Positions 32,074-40,403 of a stretch of DNA of 64,000 bases are shown here, one piece after another. The stretch comes from Acidobacteria bacterium AB60. GTDB lineage: Bacteria; Acidobacteriota; Terriglobia; Terriglobales; Acidobacteriaceae. The stretch is taken from positions 186,001 through 250,000 of the forward strand of contig VANK01000009.1 in the NCBI GenBank assembly GCA_008682415.1. The letters run 5' to 3'. Within the stretch, counting starts at the first letter, position 1; each line of letters begins with the position of its first letter. A model generated the notes under the pieces. It was not told the origin of the DNA and made no database searches. It saw only the letters and a program-made list of their open reading frames with translations. The translations under genes were made by a program, and so were the position numbers.

Positions 32074-33186
32074 TTATTCCGTCTTGATGCCATCGAGGGA
32101 ATGCGCCTCTCCCAGCTTGTATAGCAACGACCGATAACTGATGTTGAGCCACCGCGCAGTCTTGCGTCGGCTTCCACCTTGCGCTTCCAGAACCCTCCGA
32201 ATGATCTCCTGCTCCAGCTTGGCTGTCATCGATTTCGTGATCTGCTTGAGACAGACCGGCTGGGCCAGGTCAATTTGGGTAAACTCATCTGGCTCGGCCT
32301 CGGGAAACATATCGGCGCGCAGCACATCCTCATCTCCAATCACAACATAGCTGCGAATCAGATTCTCCAGTTGGCGAATGTTACCTGGCCAGCTGAATCG
32401 CCGCATCTGGGTTAGAGTCTGACTGCTTAGAGGCCGGACGGCGCGCTGCAGAGAGTCGGAGTAGCGGTGAAGAAAATAGTCAATCAGAACCGGCAGGTCG
32501 TGGATTCGGTTGCGCAAAGGGGGTAGGTTGATCGTGATCGCATTCAAGCGATACAGCAGATCCAATCGGAAACTTCCTTCATCTGTCTTGCGTCTCAGGT
32601 TGACATTGGCGCTCGACACAATCCGTATCTGGACCCGGAGGGTCTCTTGTCCCCCTACTCGTGTGAAGCTCCCGTCTTGCAGGAGTTGCAAAAGTTTCGC
32701 CTGCACCGCTAAATCAAGCCCGCCAACCTCATCAAGAAAGAGCGTGCTGCCGTGAGCCAGCTCTACACGTCCCCGTTTCGTGCAATTAGCTCCCGTAAAT
32801 GCGCCCCGCTCGTGACCAAATAACTCCGATTCAATCAGCGAATGAGGGATTGCAGGACACATCACCTTCACCCATGGCTGGTGTCCGCGTGAGGAGCGAG
32901 CATGCAACAGTCTGGCGAGTATGTCCTTTCCAGTGCCACTCTCTCCCTGCAGCAGCACCGGCACGTCTGAACGCGCCGCCAACTGCAGATTTGCCCGCGC
33001 CAGGCTCATCTCTCCGGAGGTGCCGAATACGACCTCATCGGGGGGCAGCCTGGAAAAATCGCTCATCCCGTTTCCGTAAACCTTCGACATGACAAGTTGT
33101 TCAGTTAGCTCCGATGTCCCATGAATTTGCATGTGTCTTGCCAAATCGCCGCGCAGCGTGGGTAATCGCACGCCAGTTACCGGCAC
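32074..33186 (-). CDS. Sigma-54 activator without a receiver domain
   Basis: A 370-residue enhancer-binding protein with a short N-terminal region (about 50 residues, no recognised sensor). The complete AAA+ module has GESGTGKD (Walker A), ESELFGHERGAFTGA (sigma-54-contacting loop), STLFLDEVG (Walker B) and FSWPGNIRQLENL. A Fis-type helix-turn-helix follows (SRRKTARWLNISYRSLLYKLGE). All residues needed for sigma-54 activation are present, unlike the homologue at 8295-9269. It is divergent from the PrsR-like gene. What it senses is unknown; its lack of an input domain suggests constitutive activity or control by a partner. Confidence 0.92.
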   Translation of the reverse strand: MPVTGVRLPTLRGDLARHMQIHGTSELTEQLVMSKVYGNGMSDFSRLPPDEVVFGTSGEMSLARANLQLAARSDVPVLLQGESGTGKDILARLLHARSSRGHQPWVKVMCPAIPHSLIESELFGHERGAFTGANCTKRGRVELAHGSTLFLDEVGGLDLAVQAKLLQLLQDGSFTRVGGQETLRVQIRIVSSANVNLRRKTDEGSFRLDLLYRLNAITINLPPLRNRIHDLPVLIDYFLHRYSDSLQRAVRPLSSQTLTQMRRFSWPGNIRQLENLIRSYVVIGDEDVLRADMFPEAEPDEFTQIDLAQPVCLKQITKSMTAKLEQEIIRRVLEAQGGSRRKTARWLNISYRSLLYKLGEAHSLDGIKTE

Positions 33187-33528
33187 AGACCGCCAGGTGT
33201 TCTTTGTCGTATTCCGAGTTTCGCAACACTCAAAATTCCAGTACTGATCTCTCCTGAAATTTCAAATGGTCGATCGAGTGAAGAAGGAGTGCAAAATCGC
33301 CGACTTAAAGTGGTAACCGCATTCACACACTTAAGAATTGCTTATGTACATAATTTCTTGGGAGGGAACTTAGTTCCAGCTATACTTGCCACACATTTTC
33401 CGGGGAGTCAAACGACAATCCAGCGTAATCGTTCGATGCCTAGGTGCCAAATAGCATGCCAACCACCTGCGCTACTGCACAAATCGTTGCCTCACACTAC
33501 TGTTATCCAATGATCAAAGGGATGAGCG
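33187..33528. other. Divergent regulatory region between two sigma-54 activator genes
   Basis: No gene is visible in these 342 bases. The region is AT-richer than its surroundings. It holds an inverted repeat, GGAACTTAGTTCC at 33365-33377, that could be an activator or autoregulator site. No well-spaced sigma-54 element is present on either strand, so the two regulator genes are probably transcribed by a vegetative sigma factor. Confidence 0.45.
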
Positions 33529-34959
33529 ATGGCTACCTCCTCACTCGAAGTCAAATCAGCAAAGCGTCGTTTTCCGTACATCGCAGTCATCGATGAAGAT
33601 CAGGAAGTTCGAGACTACGTTCGCGAAAGCCTTGGTGACGAATTTACGATTCGGCTGTTTTCCGGCCCAGGCGAAGCTTCAGAAACTCTGGAGGATGCAA
33701 CCCCGCCTGACCTGGTATTTCTCGACTGCCACATAGATTCAGATCCCTCAGGCGAGTCCGCGTTTGGATTGCTTACCAGAATCCGCAAGGCCAAACCGTT
33801 TGTCCCCGTCATCATGCTGTCATGCTCGGCGGACACCCGCGAAATCCTCAAAGCCAGTCAAATGGGCGCCGCCGGGGTTCTGCTCAAGCCGTTCCACAAA
33901 GGAGATCTGGACAGTGTCGTTCAGCAGTACTTCTGTGTCTCGGACCAGGAGTCTCCCGGCCTGGAGATCCGGGAAATTCCTCTGGATGGTGAAACCTCAT
34001 TTGTGCGTGCCAGCAAGCGTATGCGTGACGTCGAGTCCCATTGCCGCCTCGTCGCTTCAACCGACATCCCTGTGCTCATCTTGGGCGAGAGCGGTACCGG
34101 CAAAGAGATTGCCGCCAAGCTCATCCATAAGATGTCTCCGCGGACCCAACGGAATTTCCTGAAAGTCAACTGCGCCGCGATGCCCCTTGACCTCCTTGAG
34201 AGCGAGTTGTTCGGGTACGAACCAGGCGCTTTCACCGGGGCGGTAAAATCCAAGCCGGGAAAATTCGAACTGTGTAACGGAGGAACCATCTTCTTGGATG
34301 AGATCGGCGAGATGCCGACCGCATTGCAGGCGAAGCTGTTGCAGGTTCTGCAGGATGGAACCTTCTCCCGCCTCGGCAGCCGAAACACCGTCAAGGTCGA
34401 CGTGCGCGTGATCGCCGCCACAAACATCAACATCAAGGCCGCCATGGCTCAGAAATCCTTTCGAGAGGACCTTTATTACCGTCTCAATGGTTTTTCCATT
34501 CACGTTCCGCCCCTTCGAGAGCGTCGGGAAGAGATTCCCATTTTGGCCAAATACTTCCTGGCTCGAAATGCATCGAAGTTCGATCGCGAATCCCTGCCCA
34601 TCTCCGTCACTCTGATGCAGGCACTCCTGAGTTACTCCTGGCCGGGCAACTTGCGAGAGTTGGATAACTTTACGAAACGCTATCTCGTTCTCGAAGATGA
34701 ACAGGCGATCATTCAGGAACTGCACCCGGAGTTAAGTTCCTCCAGCGTCTTCACGCAGACCGATAGACACGAATCGAGCGCAGGCTTGAAGCACCTCGTG
34801 AAAGGCCTGAAAGGTGATGCTGAATCTGTCTTGATTGCCAAAACACTCGAGGCGACTGGGTGGAACCGCAAGGCTGCCGCGGCGCAACTTCAAATCAGCT
34901 ACAAAGCGCTTCTGTACAAGATCAAGCAGTATCACCTAGAACCGTCAGAGATAAGCTAA
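33529..34959 (+). CDS. prsR: PrsR-like sigma-54 response regulator
   Basis: A 476-residue NtrC-type regulator. The receiver domain (about 15-130) has the acidic pocket DED at 22-24, phospho-acceptor D66 in LVFLDCH and the conserved Lys in LLKPFHKGD. The AAA+ domain has GESGTGKE, LLESELFGYEPGAFTGA, GTIFLDEIGEM and YSWPGNLRELDNF. The Fis-type helix-turn-helix is NRKAAAAQLQISYKALLYKIKQ. In exosortase loci this protein (PrsR/EpsR) activates EPS and PEP-CTERM genes with a PrsK histidine kinase, which is not in this window. The ATG follows AAAGGGATGAGCG. Its stop overlaps the next ATG (TAATG). Confidence 0.93.
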   Translation: MATSSLEVKSAKRRFPYIAVIDEDQEVRDYVRESLGDEFTIRLFSGPGEASETLEDATPPDLVFLDCHIDSDPSGESAFGLLTRIRKAKPFVPVIMLSCSADTREILKASQMGAAGVLLKPFHKGDLDSVVQQYFCVSDQESPGLEIREIPLDGETSFVRASKRMRDVESHCRLVASTDIPVLILGESGTGKEIAAKLIHKMSPRTQRNFLKVNCAAMPLDLLESELFGYEPGAFTGAVKSKPGKFELCNGGTIFLDEIGEMPTALQAKLLQVLQDGTFSRLGSRNTVKVDVRVIAATNINIKAAMAQKSFREDLYYRLNGFSIHVPPLRERREEIPILAKYFLARNASKFDRESLPISVTLMQALLSYSWPGNLRELDNFTKRYLVLEDEQAIIQELHPELSSSSVFTQTDRHESSAGLKHLVKGLKGDAESVLIAKTLEATGWNRKAAAAQLQISYKALLYKIKQYHLEPSEIS

Positions 34960-35435
34960 TGGACGCCGCGATGCAAGCCAATGAAGTGTCAGAGCGGGTC
35001 GTCGTTCGTCTCGGTGACGAGGCAATCAAAGGTTTCCTTGATCTGCGGCCGGGAGACACCATCGACGCGCTCCTGCAGAATGTCACTGCCGCACCCCCTC
35101 CGGTGCTGCGGATCCGCCGTCTGGACAACGGTACCGTTCAGGAGATTCCCATCGATCGCACCAAAGCCATCTTCTATGTGAATGACTTCAACGGAGACCC
35201 GGATCACAGGGACCTTCACTTCTATCGAGGAGCGCCCATCGTCCATGGCGTGTGGATTCGACTGGAGTTTGTGGACGGTGAAGTCATGGAAGGCCTCGTG
35301 CACAACACTATCCGCTTTCTCCTCGATCCCGGATTCTTTATTCGTCCCACCGACCCAAGGAGCAACAACCGGTTGGTTTACGTGGTCAAGAAATGGCTCA
35401 AAGAGTGCCGCGTGCTGGGACTGCGCGACATCTAG
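34959..35435 (+). CDS. Small protein coupled to prsR, function unknown
   Basis: A 158-residue soluble protein beginning at the ATG overlapping the prsR stop by one base. It contains ERVVVRLGDEAIKGFLDL near the N-terminus and, after a central linker, IPIDRTKAIFYVNDF and VWIRLEFVDGEVMEGLVHNT. Paired short beta-strand repeats of this kind resemble small beta-barrel (SH3/PilZ-like) modules, possibly the DUF6982-type family, but I cannot confirm that. There is no membrane segment or catalytic motif. Co-translation with a response regulator and a nearby PilZ-like gene suggests a regulatory rather than enzymatic role. A longer frame from 34860 would run through prsR and is rejected. Confidence 0.75.
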   Translation: MDAAMQANEVSERVVVRLGDEAIKGFLDLRPGDTIDALLQNVTAAPPPVLRIRRLDNGTVQEIPIDRTKAIFYVNDFNGDPDHRDLHFYRGAPIVHGVWIRLEFVDGEVMEGLVHNTIRFLLDPGFFIRPTDPRSNNRLVYVVKKWLKECRVLGLRDI

Positions 35436-35449
35436 GGAACTTGCTCCCA

Positions 35450-35812
35450 TCAGCCTGCAGCCCTTTCCGCCGCGGTCTGCGAGAGAATCGTGTAGTCGAG
35501 GATCTCCACCACAATCCCGGTTTGGTCGTCCTCCAGGTGATCTACCCTCGTCGTAAGACCGTGCCCCTTGATGAAACAGGGCTTTGGGAAACTCAGCGAC
35601 GGAGGCACCTTGATCAAAAAAATCAGGCTGTCGCCGATCGTTGGCGCTTCCTCTTCCGCCGCCGCACACAGATAGATGGCGCGGGCGCTTATGCTTCGCG
35701 TAAAAGCCCAAACCTCCCGGTCGCCGATCGTTGCAATGACAGGTGCCTGGATGCTGAACCTCATGCGGGTTCGGCGGTCATCAGGAAGTCTCGCTGGCTC
35801 TGACCAGTTCAT
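35450..35812 (-). CDS. PilZ-like domain protein
   Basis: About 120 residues. The sequence RRTRMRFSIQAPVIATIG, followed by EVWAFTRSISARAIYL, has the layout of a PilZ domain, with the RxxxR c-di-GMP motif. In the second motif (D/NxSxxG) the acidic residue and the Gly are replaced (RSISARA), so c-di-GMP binding is uncertain. The later IFLIKVPPSL and KGHGLTTRVDH strands also fit. Start chosen at the ATG at 35812 because GAAAGGG precedes it closely; a frame from 35863 exists. It is convergent with the prsR operon, 14 bases from its end. PilZ proteins commonly tie EPS production to c-di-GMP. Confidence 0.7.
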   Translation of the reverse strand: MNWSEPARLPDDRRTRMRFSIQAPVIATIGDREVWAFTRSISARAIYLCAAAEEEAPTIGDSLIFLIKVPPSLSFPKPCFIKGHGLTTRVDHLEDDQTGIVVEILDYTILSQTAAERAAG

Positions 35813-36171
35813 TTTGCCCTTTCGCGGCGCTGCGGTCGAACACAGGGTGATCGCCACATGCACCCTCCAGCCTGTGAAGGCGCAGATGACGGGGTCGAGA
35901 TCTCAAAGCCCCTGGACGATAAACTGCAATCGCAATTCCAAAATTTGAACGTGTTTTTCAGGCAAGCGCCTGATACCGGAAGAGATAAATGCAAATCCTT
36001 GCGCACCCAAAGACGAATGTCTGCCCGCGCGATGAGTTCCGCGCAACCACACAAACCTGAGCTCGCTTCCTGGGGTGCGCAGTCCAGAGCCTTCTCGCCA
36101 GGTGCCAGGTTCTGAGTCTTGAGTGACTCGCTGCGGACACACTGGCGGGGAACGGAAGGAGGATTCGGCTA
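35813..36171. other. Intergenic region between PilZ-like gene and tRNA-Arg
   Basis: These 359 bases contain no credible gene. The stretch around 35930-35960 is AT-rich (CCAAAATTTGAACGTG), which could be promoter DNA for the minus-strand PilZ-like gene. No insertion sequence end, direct repeat of the tRNA or integrase fragment was found in it. Confidence 0.4.
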
Positions 36172-36248
36172 TGGTAGGCGAGGCAGGGCTCGAACCTGCA
36201 ACCCCCGGCTTAGAAGGCCGGTGCTCTATCCAGTTGAGCTACTCGCCC
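36172..36248 (-). tRNA. tRNA-Arg (anticodon TCT)
   Basis: The minus strand folds into a complete cloverleaf of 77 bases including the encoded CCA. The acceptor stem GGGCGAG pairs with CTCGCCT (one G-U), the anticodon arm is CCGGC-CTTCTAA-GCCGG, and the T arm contains GGTTCGAGCC. Anticodon TCT reads the AGA arginine codon. Its 5' end overlaps the last ten bases of the upstream protein gene; its 3' end faces the EPS locus. Confidence 0.97.
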
Positions 36249-36826
36249 ACGATATCTCGATTGTACTTCGAAGCCTGCGGAACAGCGGGGCCAGTGGCCA
36301 GGACCGCGTCAGCCAATACGGAGACGGCTGCGGAGAGCACCTTGGAAGCACTCTGCGCTGAAGGCCCGCAGGCGCTCACGTATGCCGTGACCCCAAGACA
36401 ACCCGCATCGCTCTCCCCGACCACCGCGCGCCGTATCACGGCATCCACGCGCGACTGCCGCAACGCGCGGCGGCGGAGTTCGAGGCAGAGACGTCGGCAC
36501 CATTCAGCCATACCGTCGAGAGAAACGTTCGGATCTGCCGGAATCAGGTCGAGATAGCAAGCCTGCGCGGCGCGGTCCTCCTCACGACTCGCCTCCATCT
36601 CGTCGGGGTCAAACGCCTCCAGCGCCCACACGTCGCACTTTGCGGTCCACACCGGGGAGCCGCCTGCGTTCAGCCGCAGAAGAGTCGCGCGCAAACCGGG
36701 CAGCCGCGCCGGCTCATTCAGTTCGTCGATGCGCCCGGGTATGCCTCGCAGGTCCACGTAGCCGTCCCATCCCCCATCAATCACCGGGGCATCCGGCGCG
36801 ATCTCAATCTCCCAATCAGCTTCCAT
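36239..36826 (-). CDS. Conserved hypothetical protein next to tRNA-Arg
   Basis: A 195-residue protein with no signal peptide or membrane helix, starting MEADWEIEIAPDAPVID at 36826. It is acidic in the first third and Arg/Ala-rich later (RRLCLELRRRALRQSRVDAVIRRAVVGE), and I recognise no domain. Coding support comes from the 11-base overlap with the upstream YheT-like gene and balanced composition. The longer frame from 36904 runs inside that gene. The stop codon (TAG at 36239-36241) and the last codons GGC GAG lie within the 5' end of the tRNA, so the mRNA and the tRNA precursor must overlap or be processed apart. Confidence 0.65.
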   Translation of the reverse strand: MEADWEIEIAPDAPVIDGGWDGYVDLRGIPGRIDELNEPARLPGLRATLLRLNAGGSPVWTAKCDVWALEAFDPDEMEASREEDRAAQACYLDLIPADPNVSLDGMAEWCRRLCLELRRRALRQSRVDAVIRRAVVGESDAGCLGVTAYVSACGPSAQSASKVLSAAVSVLADAVLATGPAVPQASKYNRDIVGE

Positions 36827-37898
36827 GACGGGCGCGATGCTGGTGCATAAGGTACCGAACGATCGTGGACTCAGCCCAGTGAATCTCATCGCCCCCTTCC
36901 ACACCGAGGTAGGCGCAGTGTCCGCCGTGCTTCGTCTCTAAAAGATGGATGTTGGCATTCGCCACGATCTTTGCCCGCGTCTCGGCAGTCAGGCGTATGA
37001 ACGGATCATCCAGGGCCCGCAAGATCAGCGTTGGCACTGCGATGGAATCGATCACGCGCGCGCTGGCTGCTCGATAGTAGTAGTCATCGGCATCGCGGAA
37101 TCCGCAGTAGCGGGCCACAATCTTGTCATCGAACTCGCGGAGAGAGCGAACCGGGCCGACCCCGTTCTTCGGATATACGTGCGGAAAAAGCGACGCCTTC
37201 CGGCGATAGCGGCGCATCAGTCGGCGCAAGAAGTGCCACTCATAGATGCGGTTCGCCGGCTCATGCAGCGCATCCGATCCGGCCGCCAGGTCGATCGCCG
37301 GGCAAACTGCCGCGACGGCGTGCAGCGGAGCGCGCGCTCCCCATTCTCCTGCCAGCTTCAGCACCAGGTTGCCACCCATCGAATAGCCCACCAGCGCCAC
37401 GCGTCTCAGGCCAAATCGCTGCGTGTAGTGGTCGACCACCGCGCCCACGTCCCCGGAGAGCGCCGAGTGATAAAGGGTCGGGGTAAGCTCATCGGAGTCG
37501 CCGCAGTTGCGCATGTTCATACGAACCACGTTGCACCCTGCGCTCCAGGCGCGCGCCGTCAACCCTTGGATATACCGCGATTGCGACGAGCCCTCCAGAC
37601 CGTGCACCAGCACCAGCGTCAGGCAGCCTTCCGCGGCCGGATCCCGTTGCCAGTGGGAGTGACACAACACGCGGCTCCCATCAGCCGGATCCACCAGCAC
37701 TGCCTCCGTTTCGGCCGTCAGCTGAAGGGCAGGACGCGGCAGGAAATTCCCCACAATCGTCTGCATGTGCCCATTGAAGAGTCCTCGACGCGGCGCAAAT
37801 GCCGTCAACCATTCGGGATCGATGCACAGTGCATCGGTGCCCGACGTCTCAACTTCCTGGAGTTGCCGGGCCGGGTTTGCGCTGGGCTCTTGGATCAC
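36816..37898 (-). CDS. YheT-like alpha/beta hydrolase
   Basis: A 360-residue hydrolase of the YheT/ABHD1-3 group. Features are FNGHMQTIVGNFLPRP near the N-terminus, LVLVHGLEGSSQSRY (oxyanion region), the nucleophile elbow GYSMGG with Ser173, the Asp in ILRALDDPFI and the His in KHGGHCAYLG, giving a complete catalytic triad. Family members hydrolyse small or lipid esters; the natural substrate is unknown. The gene is 105 bases after the DUF72 gene on the same strand and overlaps the next gene by 11 bases. No signal peptide is evident. Confidence 0.9.
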   Translation of the reverse strand: MIQEPSANPARQLQEVETSGTDALCIDPEWLTAFAPRRGLFNGHMQTIVGNFLPRPALQLTAETEAVLVDPADGSRVLCHSHWQRDPAAEGCLTLVLVHGLEGSSQSRYIQGLTARAWSAGCNVVRMNMRNCGDSDELTPTLYHSALSGDVGAVVDHYTQRFGLRRVALVGYSMGGNLVLKLAGEWGARAPLHAVAAVCPAIDLAAGSDALHEPANRIYEWHFLRRLMRRYRRKASLFPHVYPKNGVGPVRSLREFDDKIVARYCGFRDADDYYYRAASARVIDSIAVPTLILRALDDPFIRLTAETRAKIVANANIHLLETKHGGHCAYLGVEGGDEIHWAESTIVRYLMHQHRARHGS

Positions 37899-38003
37899 GA
37901 AGGCGCGCGGTGCAGGGAAGGGTTCGGAACGGTCGCGCGGTACGGGTCCGGAGACCCTCTTGACTCATTCCTTTAGAAAAGGTTACCACACCCTCGGTTC
38001 CGC

Positions 38004-38807
38004 TCAACGAGCCCGCAACGCTCGCGTCGTGGCCACCGCGCACAGAGCTCCCGTCGGCTCGTCCTCATGCTTGAAGTAGGCGAACACTTCCTTCTCCACC
38101 GAACGTTGCCGGAGCTTTCGTGCAATCTCTTCAAGTTGCTCTTCCGAGTACCCGCCGCTCATCCGCAGGCGATAGCACGCGAACGAAGCCGTCTCAACAT
38201 CGGGCGTCTCCAGGTCCTCACTCTCAGCGACGCAGAGCGCGGCTCCATGTTTGTTCAGAACGGCGTAAGTCTCTTCGGAGAACCATGACTCGTGGCGGAA
38301 TTCGAACGCCACTCTCAACCCAGCGGGCCCCGCCTCCTCCAGGAACGTCCCCAGCCGGCCTGCATCCGCTTTGAAATTCGGCGGAAGTTGAAATAGCACG
38401 ATGCCCATCTTTCCCGCTGCGGCCACAGGCTCCAGGGCTCGCGCCAAAAACGCGACATCCTCACCGCACTCCTTCAACCGGCGAATGTGCGTAATCCGTT
38501 GTGGCGCCTTGAACGAGAACCGGAACCCCGCGCCCGTCGCCGCCATCCACCCGGCCAGCATACTCGGCGTCGGCAGTTGCCGGAACGTGTAGTTCACCTC
38601 AACGGAGTTCAATTGAGTGGCATAGTACTCCAGGAACTTCTTCTGCGGAGTCGCTTGCGGATAAAACTCCGGCTTCCAGGTCGGGTAAGCCCATCCCGAG
38701 GTGCCGACAAACACATTGCCCGGCGAGCCGCCCCCAGCCGAAGATTGCACCGTGCTTTGTGGATTGGTCTCTTGGCCCATGCCCTCTGCTCCAGCAAGAA
38801 ACTTCAT
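38004..38807 (-). CDS. DUF72 (YecE-like) protein
   Basis: About 267 residues with a TIM-barrel DUF72 domain. Signature segments are VFVGTSGWAYPTWKPEFYP, FLEYYATQLNSVEVNYTFRQLP, FRFSFKAPQRITHIRRL, GIVLFQLPPNF and VAFEFRHESWF. The biochemical function of the family is unresolved. The first 25 residues (Gly/Ser/Gln-rich) are poorly conserved in look. The ATG at 38780 (GGAG eight bases upstream) is an alternative to 38807, and a frame from 38879 would overlap the oxidase gene. It lies directly downstream of the multicopper oxidase gene, probably cotranscribed. Confidence 0.88.
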   Translation of the reverse strand: MKFLAGAEGMGQETNPQSTVQSSAGGGSPGNVFVGTSGWAYPTWKPEFYPQATPQKKFLEYYATQLNSVEVNYTFRQLPTPSMLAGWMAATGAGFRFSFKAPQRITHIRRLKECGEDVAFLARALEPVAAAGKMGIVLFQLPPNFKADAGRLGTFLEEAGPAGLRVAFEFRHESWFSEETYAVLNKHGAALCVAESEDLETPDVETASFACYRLRMSGGYSEEQLEEIARKLRQRSVEKEVFAYFKHEDEPTGALCAVATTRALRAR

Positions 38808-38821
38808 CCTACAAGAACCGG

Positions 38822-40276
38822 TCAGCTGTATCGAAACAATGCCTTGAAGCCGTAGTCCATGTGCTGTTGAATATGGCAATGAAACAGGGCAAGGCCAGGT
38901 TGATCGGCAGTGAAGTCAACAGCTGCGCGGCCAAAGTAGGGAACCACAACCGTGTCCTTCAGCACGCCCGCCGTCTTCTTTCCGTTGATTTCAGAGAGTT
39001 CCCACAAATGCCGGTGCAGGTGCATGGGGTGGGCGTCATCCGTGCGATTGTGCATTACCAGGCGATACCGGACCCCGCGCTCCAGCACAAACTCGTTCTG
39101 GTGGGGATAGGGTTTGCCATTTACCAGCCACAGGTTGAACTTGCCGGCGCCGCCCGGAATCTTCTCAAACACCATGTCTAGCGTCTGCTGCGGAACCTGG
39201 GCATTGGAAGAGCCGCTGCCGAAGACGGTGTAGTCCCAACGTACCTTGGGCGGATCAATCCAGCGCGGCGACTGGTGTTGGCCGGCGTACTCTACCACCA
39301 CCCCCAGCCCCGACTCGCGCGTCGCCTTTTCCGTTCCTCCCAGAATCCACACTCCGGGATTGTTCATCTCCACAAGAACATCCACGCGCTCACCCGCCCC
39401 CAGAAACACTGAATCGAGCTCCTGCGGCGTGGGCACCGGGTTGCCGTCCAGCGCCATCACCTTCAACTTATGCCCCGCCAGTGCGACGCGGCGGTTCTCG
39501 ATCGCGCTGGCGTTCAGAAGATGGATCAGCACCCGCTCCCCCTCGCGAACCCGGATCGGATCCCCCGAGCCGAGCGCCCGATCGTTGATCGAGTACGTCA
39601 TCGAGCCCACCTCAAGCCCGTCGGGATCGGTATTCAGCGTGGGTGGCTTTTCCAGCAGGGGACCGTCGTGCGTGTCATCGTCCTCGTCGTCCATGGTGCC
39701 AGTAAAGAACGGCTCCCAATCGCGAATAGCCAGGAACAGCTCCTGGTCATAGTGCCCGGGATCTCCCCCGCCGTCCACATACACAAATCCGAACTGCCCC
39801 GTGTACGCGCCGCGGTGCAGATCATCCATCGCCATCGCATGCGTGTGATACCAGCGGCTTCCCGCCGGTCCCGGAGTCAACTCGAACCTCCGCCGCCCGT
39901 GCGGCGCAATCAGTGGCGCCCCCTCCTCCTCGGTGCCGTCCACCTCCGGCGGAAGCAGCATTCCGTGCCAGTGCACCAGCTCTGGAGTGTCCGTGTCATT
40001 GATGACATCCACCGTGACGCGCCTGCCTTCGCGCATCCGCAGCACCGGGCCCGGAGCCGTGCCGTTGTACCCCACCGTGGAAAGAATGTGCGAGCGGTCA
40101 AGCTCCACCGTCACGGGAGCAATCCGCAAGGTGAAGTCCGCCTTGCCCTCCGGCGGCCCTCCGCCGCCCGGGTTCGACTGCATCCCGGGGCCCAGGCGCG
40201 CCGCACCCGCCTGCGCCAGCGCCAAACCACCGAGTCTGAGAAAACTGCGCCTGTTCACGGCAGACAATGCCTGCAT
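38822..40276 (-). CDS. Tat-exported multicopper oxidase
   Basis: A 484-residue three-cupredoxin oxidase. The N-terminus has a twin-arginine signal (NRRSFLRLGG). The four copper-binding segments are complete: HWHG (H102, H104), WYHTH (H144, H146), HPMHLHRH and HCHIQQHMDYG, giving type 1, 2 and 3 copper sites. The final Met of the axial position may be M in HMDYG. Such periplasmic enzymes oxidise metals or phenolics and reduce oxygen to water; CueO- or laccase-like. An acidic loop (DDEDDDTHD) may bind metal. Divergent from the DUF4159 operon by 127 bases. Confidence 0.93.
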   Translation of the reverse strand: MQALSAVNRRSFLRLGGLALAQAGAARLGPGMQSNPGGGGPPEGKADFTLRIAPVTVELDRSHILSTVGYNGTAPGPVLRMREGRRVTVDVINDTDTPELVHWHGMLLPPEVDGTEEEGAPLIAPHGRRRFELTPGPAGSRWYHTHAMAMDDLHRGAYTGQFGFVYVDGGGDPGHYDQELFLAIRDWEPFFTGTMDDEDDDTHDGPLLEKPPTLNTDPDGLEVGSMTYSINDRALGSGDPIRVREGERVLIHLLNASAIENRRVALAGHKLKVMALDGNPVPTPQELDSVFLGAGERVDVLVEMNNPGVWILGGTEKATRESGLGVVVEYAGQHQSPRWIDPPKVRWDYTVFGSGSSNAQVPQQTLDMVFEKIPGGAGKFNLWLVNGKPYPHQNEFVLERGVRYRLVMHNRTDDAHPMHLHRHLWELSEINGKKTAGVLKDTVVVPYFGRAAVDFTADQPGLALFHCHIQQHMDYGFKALFRYS

Positions 40277-40403
40277 CCTCTCACGGCCCGAGTCGCCCTA
40301 ACAACCCGCCCTCCGCATCCGGCGGTCCGTCCCAATCACTGCAACCAACCCGTAGACTCGTCCGTCTAAGCACCAAGCGTACTCCCCACGCGGAGGTCCC
40401 CGC

